The translations under genes and the position numbers were made by a program. Source: Pseudomonadota bacterium (lineage in GTDB: Bacteria > Pseudomonadota > Alphaproteobacteria > Rhizobiales > Rhizobiaceae). Taken from it: 29,930 nucleotides of DNA. Below, piece after piece: positions 24,343-29,930 of the stretch. The notes beneath the pieces are model-generated. The model had not been told where the DNA came from. It ran no database searches and was given only the letters and a program-made list of their open reading frames with translations. The stretch's first letter is position 1. Each line of letters starts with the position of its first letter. Location: assembly GCA_023390055.1 (NCBI GenBank), contig JAEWDP010000123.1:1-29930 (forward strand). The letters are read 5' to 3'.

Positions 24343-25023
24343 TCAAACTGCTCGCGGTACGGCCCCGCAGCATTTCCCAAAGACATCGCCTGATCCACAA
24401 GGGCACGGATCCTTGTGCCTGAGCTGGAACTGAGAGGATATCATGCGAGAGAAATCTCTCTTTTCCTCATCGGACAATTCCCAATAGCGCGACATCGCCA
24501 GGACAGTATCCGGCAATGCCTCGATTGCCAATTTGATACTTTGTCGTTGTTTTTCCGTCCATGATTCACGGAAAATTCTTTCACCTCCCAATATCTCCAT
24601 GATGGGAAGCAGGACTAGCCGTGCGCTTGTCTCCATCATCTTTGCCCAGAGATGTTTACGCAACGACATGGACCAGAGAAACCCGTCCAGCCAATCCGAC
24701 ATGAGGACAGTTGCACCCTCATACATGAATATCGGCTCGACAATTCCGTCCTTGATATCCCGCACGATTTCCTTTTGGCGTGCCATGATCAATCCGAGAA
24801 TGTTGTCCGCCTCATGTCGGCTTTTAAACTCTGGCACGGTGTTACCCCAGACAAGTGGCAACCATTCATTTGGTGCAATGAACTCCGGAGCAATAGCAAT
24901 GCCGGTCAAGAAGCCATCAAGCTTTGATAACTGCATGGAATCATCTGGCGCACGACCAGATTCCAGATATTCATCGAGAGCATCAAGATCCATGCACCTG
25001 GAGCCGGAATGAGATTCAGCCAT
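24343..25023 (-). CDS. YecA/UPF0149-family protein with SEC-C zinc motif
   Basis: Cytoplasmic protein of 226 residues. The UPF0149 (YgfB/YecA) domain fills most of the length, with LDALDEYLESG, SKLDGFLTGIAIAPE and DWLDGFLWSM as recognisable pieces. The C-terminus carries a complete SEC-C motif, PCPCGSGDVFGKCCG, a zinc-binding module shared with SecA that typically contacts ribosomes or SecA partners. ATG 25023 has AGGGA upstream; a later ATG before LDALDEYL is possible. The role of this family is not established; some members are linked to ribosome or aggregation control. It stands alone between the Lrp gene and the universal stress gene. Confidence 0.88.
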   Translation of the reverse strand: MAESHSGSRCMDLDALDEYLESGRAPDDSMQLSKLDGFLTGIAIAPEFIAPNEWLPLVWGNTVPEFKSRHEADNILGLIMARQKEIVRDIKDGIVEPIFMYEGATVLMSDWLDGFLWSMSLRKHLWAKMMETSARLVLLPIMEILGGERIFRESWTEKQRQSIKLAIEALPDTVLAMSRYWELSDEEKRDFSRMISSQFQLRHKDPCPCGSGDVFGKCCGAVPRAV

Positions 25024-25524
25024 ATTTCTTGTCCCTTTCAAACATTTGAAAAATCTGAAATTCCGAGTTCCGGCGTCGGCGATGCAGGCTTACTGTGTTT
25101 CTGAAATGACTCCGGGTGATCCACTCATCTCTGATTGGAACTGCCCGTCTTGCGGGTTCTCCTTTCTTCACTGGTCACGGCAGACGCATCACTGACATCC
25201 GGGCAACCATTCGAGCAGAGCTTGCCGCAGGCTTCTACTGGCGCTTCTGTTAGGTGTCTGAGAGGTGCAATTATCGCTGCACGCCCTTGAAACTCAACGG
25301 TTCAGGAGACACAGGAACGCGCATCAACGCAAAGTCAGAGCTAAATGCAGTTCGAAGTTACGGGGTTCTGGTGAATACCTGATGAGACGGCGTCACAGAC
25401 GGACGTACATCCAGACTTGAGCCTCACAATTCGTGAAGATGATCACTGCCATTGCCTTTACATGGCAAAAGTCAATGTAGAGATTTCCCCGGTTTCTTTT
25501 CCGGACGAAGTCTTGTGTACTAAG
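25024..25524. other. 500-bp intergenic stretch upstream of the stress-protein gene
   Basis: No gene longer than about 40 codons is supported. A 37-codon frame at 25082-25195 (plus) contains Cys-Pro-Ser-Cys but lacks a ribosome binding site. A nested palindrome at 25447-25468, TGCCAT and ATGGCA over TTGCC-N7-GGCAA, may be an operator. Since the YecA gene reads leftward and the stress gene rightward, both promoters should be here, possibly with a small RNA ending at the terminator at 25552. Confidence 0.45.
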
Positions 25525-25552
25525 CGCCTGCCTCGCGCGGGCGACCTTTTTT
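25525..25552 (+). terminator. Intrinsic terminator/attenuator in the leader of the universal stress gene
   Basis: CGCCTGC (25525-25531) pairs with GCGGGCG (25537-25543), seven pairs with one G-U, loop CTCGC, followed by ACC and six T residues at 25547-25552. It reads on the plus strand and ends 18 bp before the ATG of the stress gene, between leader and ribosome binding site. No plus-strand gene precedes it, so it should end either a leader RNA or a small RNA. Confidence 0.65.
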
Positions 25553-25570
25553 CAACGACGAGGACTACCA

Positions 25571-26020
25571 ATGTACAAGCACATTCTTATCTCCACTGAC
25601 GGATCGCAGGTTGCTCAAAAAGGGGTCGACCACGGCCTGTCCCTCGCCAAGAGCCTCGGTGCCAAAGTCACGATCATCACGGTCAGCGAGCGATTCCCGA
25701 TCTATGCGGGTGCCGCAGAGCCAATCTGGCTTCCAGGTCCGGATGAAATGGCAAGGTACGAGGCGGCCCACAAGGAAGCCGCTGACAAGGTGCTCGGCGA
25801 AACCAAGGCTGCTGCGGAGAGGCTCGGTGTGGAAACGGAAACGGTACATGTTCCCGAAGCCCTTCCCGCAGAGGCAATCATTGCAACTGCAAAGGACCGC
25901 GACTGCAGCTTGATCGTGATGGCCTCCCATGGCAGACGTGGGCTTGGGCGCTTGCTGCTTGGCAGTCAGACTTCCGAGGTTCTGGCAAACAGCACCGTAC
26001 CAGTCCTTGTCGTTCGCTGA
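25571..26020 (+). CDS. Universal stress protein (UspA family)
   Basis: Single-domain universal stress protein of 149 residues. The N-terminal strand KHILISTDGS and the ATP-binding signature are present: the C-terminal MASHGRRGLGRLLLGSQTSEVLANSTVPVLVV shows the G-2x-G-9x-G-S/T pattern of nucleotide-binding members such as MJ0577. Such proteins are cytoplasmic, dimeric and induced by growth arrest or stress; a specific role is unknown. ATG 25571 has GAGGA seven bases upstream. An intrinsic terminator lies directly before the ribosome binding site, suggesting attenuation. A 15-codon frame with its own AGGA (26048-26095, MTAADFSFKMKAALA) follows 27 bp later and may be the stub of a lost second gene. 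Confidence 0.93.
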   Translation: MYKHILISTDGSQVAQKGVDHGLSLAKSLGAKVTIITVSERFPIYAGAAEPIWLPGPDEMARYEAAHKEAADKVLGETKAAAERLGVETETVHVPEALPAEAIIATAKDRDCSLIVMASHGRRGLGRLLLGSQTSEVLANSTVPVLVVR

Positions 26021-26116
26021 ATTTTATGAATTAACCCAGGAATTCCAATGACAGCGGCAGACTTTTCATTCAAGATGAAGGCCGCTCTGGCTTAAAGCAG
26101 TTTGGTCGTATCCCTG

Positions 26117-27055
26117 TCAGCAGTTCGAATGGGTGCAATTGTCGGTGCCCTCAGGCAACGCTGGCAGATTGACCTCATCACCTAGTCTTTGGCGTTCATG
26201 CCGTCGAAAATCGCCGGGCGTCCAGCCCGTCCGCTTTCGAAAGCAGCGGGAAAAATAACCTGCGTCGGCAAAACCGAGACTATCGGCCACTTCCCGAATG
26301 GTAGCCGGTGTGAATACAAGGGCACGCCGGGCCTCATCCAGAACACGCCCCATTGTAAGATTATGCAACGTCTGGCCAGTTACCTCCTTGACGAGGCGAT
26401 TGAGGTGGGTGGGCGACAGACCAAGTCGAGATGCATAGGCCTCGGCAGGCAGATGTTCACGGAAATGCGCAGCAACCAACCGTTCCAGCGCCTCGACACG
26501 CGCCAGCTTAGGGTCAGCAGAACCCTCGTCAATGGGCGGAGCCACCATGCGGGAAACCAATAGAATTGCCGAGGTCAGATAGGATTCGAGAAGATCGTTA
26601 CGGCGATCCCGGCTCCTTTCAAATTCCTGGGCAATCCGGCGAATTGTTGCTTCAAGATAGGTACCATCTTCACCTTCAAGGCCTACAATGTACGGCGTGT
26701 AGAAACGCATCTGCTGCCGTTGCGACTGATGTGCGGTCACGCGCAACTGATCACGAACCACAGTCACCACAAAGCCTTCGATATCGCGCGAGAAACGATA
26801 GCCATGGGTAACGCCCGGAGGTACGACGACGACGCAAGGGGGCGTCAGGGGAACGGTGTGGCTATCAAGGATGGCATCACCGGATCCGGTTCTAATGTAC
26901 AGTAACTGGAAAAAACTTTCATGTCGGTGAATACCTATTTCCCAGTGGTAGTTGCTGCTTCTGGCAGCGATCGTTTCGCAATGCACCCACAGATCCTGAG
27001 GATACTCGCCATCCTCCCCATAAAGTGCGTAGGTCGGTATCGACACTGATCTCAT
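26117..27055 (-). CDS. pobR: AraC-family activator of pobA
   Basis: AraC/XylS-type regulator of 312 residues. A cupin-like sensor domain fills the N-terminal half (HWEIGIHRHESFFQLLYIRTGSG, VPPGVTHGYRFS). The C-terminal DNA-binding domain has two helix-turn-helices, one around AEAYASRLGLSPTHLNRLVKE and one around IREVADSLGFADAGYFSRCF, ending in the usual GWTPGDFRR. Rhizobial PobR proteins are AraC-type, bind 4-hydroxybenzoate and activate the divergent pobA, as the arrangement here suggests. The frame continues to 27175 inside pobA, but ATG 27055 begins the conserved part; its ribosome binding site is weak (GCGGG). The shared 108-bp intergenic region must hold the operator; I see no clear palindrome. 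Confidence 0.9.
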   Translation of the reverse strand: MRSVSIPTYALYGEDGEYPQDLWVHCETIAARSSNYHWEIGIHRHESFFQLLYIRTGSGDAILDSHTVPLTPPCVVVVPPGVTHGYRFSRDIEGFVVTVVRDQLRVTAHQSQRQQMRFYTPYIVGLEGEDGTYLEATIRRIAQEFERSRDRRNDLLESYLTSAILLVSRMVAPPIDEGSADPKLARVEALERLVAAHFREHLPAEAYASRLGLSPTHLNRLVKEVTGQTLHNLTMGRVLDEARRALVFTPATIREVADSLGFADAGYFSRCFRKRTGWTPGDFRRHERQRLGDEVNLPALPEGTDNCTHSNC

Positions 27056-27163
27056 CTTTGCCCGCTTCAAGAATGTTCGTTTTGTCCCATAGGATGATTG
27101 GAAAATCCATTTCTGTTCAACCCTTGCCAAATTAACATTTGCGAATTCGTATGGGAGATTTTG

Positions 27164-28333
27164 ATGCGCACACAAGTCGCCATAATTGGATCAGGGCCTT
27201 CAGGTCTGTTGCTTGGCCAACTGCTGACCAATGCCGGAATTGACAACGTCATCGTCGAGCGGGCAAGCCAGGAGCATGTTCTGTCACGCGTACGTGCAGG
27301 CGTCCTTGAAGAGGGTATGGTTGGCCTTCTTGATCGCGCCGGATGCGGTCGGCGCATGCATTCCGAAGGTCTACGGCATGATGGCATATCGTTGGCCTTT
27401 GACGGACGCGATCATCGCATCGACCTTCATGCCTTAACCGGCAAGGCTGTCCTTGTTTACGGTCAGACTGAGGTAACGCATGATCTGATGGATAAGCGAC
27501 GCGAAAGTGACGCCCAATCAATTTATGAAGCCCAAAACGTCGAATTGCATGACATCGACAAGGAACATGCCTATGTCACTTACGAGAAGGACGGTCTCAC
27601 GCATCGCATCGAATGTGACTTGATTGCCGGCTGTGATGGCTATCACGGCATCAGCCGCAGATCCGTCCCACAGTCAGCCATCGAGACCTTTGAGAAGGTT
27701 TACCCTTTCGGCTGGCTAGGCATCCTTACCGATACGGTACCGGTCAGTCATGAACTGATCTATGCCAATCATTCCCGTGGCTTTGCACTCTGTTCGATGC
27801 GTTCAAACACGCGTAGTCGCTACTATATCCAGTGTGGACTAGAAGAACATGTCGATAATTGGAGTGATGATCGCTTCTATGATGAATTACGCCGGCGGTT
27901 ACCCCCTCCACACGCCGAAACGCTGATAGCGGGACCTTCCTTCGAGAAGACAATTGCGCCTCTTCGTTCCTTCGTCGCTGAACCAATGCGTTTCGGCAGG
28001 CTTTTCCTCGTTGGCGACGCCGCCCACATTGTACCACCCACTGGCGCAAAGGGACTCAATCTCGCAGCCAGTGACGTCCATTACCTATTTGAAGGATTGC
28101 AGGAGTATTACGCAGAACAGTCAATGGCCGGTATTGATCATTATTCCGTCCGCGCCCTGAAGCGTGTCTGGAAAGCAGAGCGCTTTTCCTGGTCAATGAC
28201 AATGCTTCTCCATCGTTTCCCTGAAACTGGAAATTTTGGTCAGAAAATCCAGGAGGCCGAACTCGATTATCTGGTACATTCCACCGCAGCATCCACGGCA
28301 CTTGCTGAAAATTACGTTGGCCTGCCATATTAG
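27164..28333 (+). CDS. pobA: 4-hydroxybenzoate 3-monooxygenase
   Basis: Flavoprotein hydroxylase of 389 residues that turns 4-hydroxybenzoate into protocatechuate using NAD(P)H and O2, the entry step to the pca genes in this window. The FAD-binding dinucleotide fold is at the start (VAIIGSGPSGLLLGQLL), the DG motif is in LIAGCDGYHGISR, and the second flavin motif is in RLFLVGDAAHIVPPTGAKGLNLAASD. RVRAGVLEE matches the PobA region that binds FAD and closes on the substrate. Length equals that of Pseudomonas PobA (394) within a few residues. ATG 27164 has GGGAG eight bases upstream. It converges on the TIGR02588 gene, with only 8 bp between stops. Confidence 0.95.
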   Translation: MRTQVAIIGSGPSGLLLGQLLTNAGIDNVIVERASQEHVLSRVRAGVLEEGMVGLLDRAGCGRRMHSEGLRHDGISLAFDGRDHRIDLHALTGKAVLVYGQTEVTHDLMDKRRESDAQSIYEAQNVELHDIDKEHAYVTYEKDGLTHRIECDLIAGCDGYHGISRRSVPQSAIETFEKVYPFGWLGILTDTVPVSHELIYANHSRGFALCSMRSNTRSRYYIQCGLEEHVDNWSDDRFYDELRRRLPPPHAETLIAGPSFEKTIAPLRSFVAEPMRFGRLFLVGDAAHIVPPTGAKGLNLAASDVHYLFEGLQEYYAEQSMAGIDHYSVRALKRVWKAERFSWSMTMLLHRFPETGNFGQKIQEAELDYLVHSTAASTALAENYVGLPY

Positions 28334-28341
28334 ACAGCAAT

Positions 28342-28752
28342 TCAGGGATCCGTATATCCGACAACTTCAAGCGTGATGGTGTCTGATGCGGGAGCCTTGC
28401 TGAAAATCGCGCTGCCGGTCGTTGTCGAATTTGCAGGTACATAGTCAAACGTGACATCGATGGTTTCCGCAAGGCCATCGGCTGCATCTGCGCCTGCTCG
28501 AACAATAACTGCTGCAGCCGTTTTTCCACCCTCGTTCGTCACGTCAAATTCCACTCTGTATCGACCGTTGACGGGTGTAGCGGACGTCTGCCGCACCACG
28601 AAACTTGGAGGTGGATCTTCCGTGAATACGGCTTCTCGCACCAGCCAGATTATTATCAAAAGAACCAGGGCAGCCGATACCCCGCCCGTCATCCATTCCA
28701 GCCGATGTGGTCGCTTGGGTTTCGTCGAACGGCGGTTCGGGCTTTCAGACAT
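28342..28752 (-). CDS. TIGR02588-family protein of unknown function
   Basis: Predicted 136-residue protein: a basic, disordered start (residues 1-18), one membrane helix at about 21-40 (TGGVSAALVLLIIIWLVREAVF) and an immunoglobulin-like beta domain outside the cytoplasm (RYRVEFDVTNEGGKTAAAVIVRAG...FDYVPANSTTTGSAIF). It matches the TIGR02588 family as I know it, always found in a two-gene operon with TIGR02587. ATG 28752 is chosen because AGGA lies six bases upstream; the ATG at 28758 has no spacing from it. It begins only 8 bp after the TIGR02587 stop, so they are co-transcribed and likely form a membrane complex. Function unknown. Confidence 0.88.
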   Translation of the reverse strand: MSESPNRRSTKPKRPHRLEWMTGGVSAALVLLIIIWLVREAVFTEDPPPSFVVRQTSATPVNGRYRVEFDVTNEGGKTAAAVIVRAGADAADGLAETIDVTFDYVPANSTTTGSAIFSKAPASDTITLEVVGYTDP

Positions 28753-28760
28753 AATCATTC

Positions 28761-29654
28761 CTAAAGGATGAGACGAGCGGCCGCGGCTCCGATTGATCCG
28801 GGAAAGCCCAACACAATTGCAAACATCAGGATTTGCGGGAATGCCGTGTCATCAAACCGTCCAAAGGTCCACAACACATAGAGACTGATAAGAAGGGCAA
28901 CAACGTAGCCCGGTAGTGTAAAACGAACGAACGCATGCCATCCGGGAGTCGATGGCGTCAACTCATGGGTACCACGAAAGGCAACTGCGTAGACAAACGC
29001 ATGCATGAGTACAATCGACAAGACAAGCAATGCGAGCGCGTACAAGGGTGTCATCTTGAATGCTATCAGGATGACCTCCTCGGTTGGCGCCACGTTCAAA
29101 CTGAGAAAAAGAGCGCCCACCGCCATCATGAACAGCTCACGACCATAGCTCATGTTCACGGAGCTATGGCTTTCCTCCTCCTTCTCTTCCTTGCCCACAT
29201 CATCACTTGATTGACCACCTAGTTGAGAACGGCCGAGGAGCGCGCCGATGCTGGCCGGCACGCCCTGGATGGCAATCTTCCCGAAAACCTCGTCCATGGA
29301 CATGGCGCCCTTGATGATACCGAGGAGGAGCAACACCAATGCGCTCATGACAAGCGCAATTCCATACGCGATCATCGCGTCACGAGCGGCCTCGCGCCAT
29401 GTTGAGGTCGCTTCGAAGCCGATCCGTTGGGCAAGCAGGATCAGAAGAGGTATGTTCAGTAGAAAAAGCAACAGCAGGCGATATCGCTCGATATAGAAGC
29501 CGAGATGCCATAGTTCCATGGTCATGAGCATCGGAATGCCGAAGATGAGAGCACCTGCGAAACCGCGAGCCAGTCCAGTCAGGAAGTGCCTTGCTTCATG
29601 ACTGCTGTCTCTGTCATCCGATAAGGCCTTGAGTTCCATCATCCGACTGATCAT
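28761..29654 (-). CDS. TIGR02587/DUF2391-family integral membrane protein
   Basis: Polytopic inner-membrane protein of 297 residues with about seven hydrophobic helices, as reported for TIGR02587 (Pfam DUF2391). Recognisable segments are ARGFAGALIFGIPMLMTMELWHLGFYI near the start, the pair of helices around MIAYGIALVMSALVLLLLGII, LFLSLNVAPTEEVILIA in the middle and the C-terminal FAIVLGFPGSIGAAAARLIL. A long charged loop with a run of Glu and Lys (about 150-165) faces the cytoplasm. The PTEEV motif within a helix, with two adjacent acidic residues in the membrane, is unusual and may be functional. The start could be GTG 29657, ATG 29654 or the two ATGs at 29642 and 29639; no ribosome binding site decides. 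Function unknown. Confidence 0.88.
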   Translation of the reverse strand: MISRMMELKALSDDRDSSHEARHFLTGLARGFAGALIFGIPMLMTMELWHLGFYIERYRLLLLFLLNIPLLILLAQRIGFEATSTWREAARDAMIAYGIALVMSALVLLLLGIIKGAMSMDEVFGKIAIQGVPASIGALLGRSQLGGQSSDDVGKEEKEEESHSSVNMSYGRELFMMAVGALFLSLNVAPTEEVILIAFKMTPLYALALLVLSIVLMHAFVYAVAFRGTHELTPSTPGWHAFVRFTLPGYVVALLISLYVLWTFGRFDDTAFPQILMFAIVLGFPGSIGAAAARLIL

Positions 29655-29801
29655 CACGCGCAGGTCGCCCCGTTCTTACCGGTCGTATGGTCTCACCCAC
29701 GACGGCCAGGCACTGGGTCTCAGGCTACTTAGCCCAGGTTTGGTTCTCGTCAAGGGACGACATCCTGGCGCACGCTCTCAAGAAACACGGCGTTGTCATC
29801 A

Positions 29802-29930
29802 TTAGGGCGGAATCATGAAACGTTAATTTTTCTGATGCGTTGCGGCGCAAAATAGATTCAAGAGGGTGGAACAAGGAGTCCGCCCCATGAGCCTCAGCTT
29901 TCTCGAGCATATCAGTGACATTGAAGATCC
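29802..29930 (+). mobile_element. Left part of an ISAs1-like insertion sequence
   Basis: The window ends within a transposase gene. The 85 bp before it, from about TAGGGCGGAATC at 29802, are AT-rich and have no other gene, so the left terminal repeat is probably near there. The exact end and any target duplication cannot be set because the right end is outside the window. Confidence 0.4.
29887..29930 (+). CDS. ISAs1-family transposase, N-terminus only
   Basis: The first 14 codons are visible, MSLSFLEHISDIED, ending with the start of a Pro codon. ISAs1-family (H-repeat) transposases commonly begin with a phrase such as FLEHFSSIEDPR, so the match is good although short. AAGGAG lies eight bases before ATG. 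The gene is cut by the window edge; whether it is intact cannot be seen. Confidence 0.6.
   Translation, partial: MSLSFLEHISDIED

Noticed and set aside
25137..25158. GGAAC followed by GTT upstream of the universal stress gene, considered as an EcfG promoter
   Set aside because: The spacing is 14 bp, three short of the consensus.
1..29930. tRNA, rRNA or CRISPR arrays
   Set aside because: No cloverleaf-like sequence, rRNA motif or regularly spaced repeats were seen on either strand.

Overview
The window looks like an alphaproteobacterial replicon of the order Hyphomicrobiales (rhizobia, Agrobacterium, Brucella/Ochrobactrum, Phyllobacterium). Pointers are the pcaDCHGB operon divergent from a PcaQ-type LysR gene with a near-perfect PcaQ box, pcaIJF divergent from an IclR-type PcaR, an AraC-type PobR beside pobA, the paired TIGR02587/TIGR02588 genes, a rhizobial TraA-type relaxase with its oriT core, and GGAAC-N16-xGTT promoters of the EcfG general-stress type. 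I would not name a genus.

Layout. 1-552: no convincing gene. 553-2067: exported S10 serine carboxypeptidase. 2147-5629: pcaIJF (minus strand) and divergent pcaR. 5905-16762: accessory stretch with an L,D-transpeptidase lipoprotein, a PACE efflux pump behind a guanidine-II (mini-ykkC) riboswitch, a small WGR protein, an oriT and orphan TraA relaxase, a small exported protein, a GH13 enzyme broken by an in-frame amber codon, a luciferase-like oxidoreductase and a DUF488 protein. 16999-21695: pcaDCHGB and divergent pcaQ. 21692-24219: ornithine cyclodeaminase and arginase with a divergent Lrp-type regulator. 24343-26020: YecA/SEC-C protein and a universal stress protein whose leader ends in an intrinsic terminator. 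26117-28333: pobR and pobA. 28342-29654: TIGR02588/TIGR02587 pair. From about 29802: the left part of an ISAs1-like insertion sequence cut by the window edge.

How it works together. pobA, pcaHG, pcaB, pcaC, pcaD, pcaIJ and pcaF together encode the whole protocatechuate branch of the beta-ketoadipate pathway, from 4-hydroxybenzoate to succinyl-CoA and acetyl-CoA. Control is split between PobR, PcaQ and PcaR. No aromatic-acid transporter is present. Arginase and ornithine cyclodeaminase form a separate route from arginine to ornithine to proline.

Most unusual points: a mini-ykkC riboswitch in front of a PACE-family pump instead of an SMR pump; a relaxase-oriT pair without any other conjugation gene; two palindromic GGAAC-N17-GTTCC elements that read as EcfG-type promoters on both strands; the amber-interrupted GH13 gene; and a terminator hairpin in the leader of the stress-protein gene. 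All calls come from reading the sequence; no database search was run.
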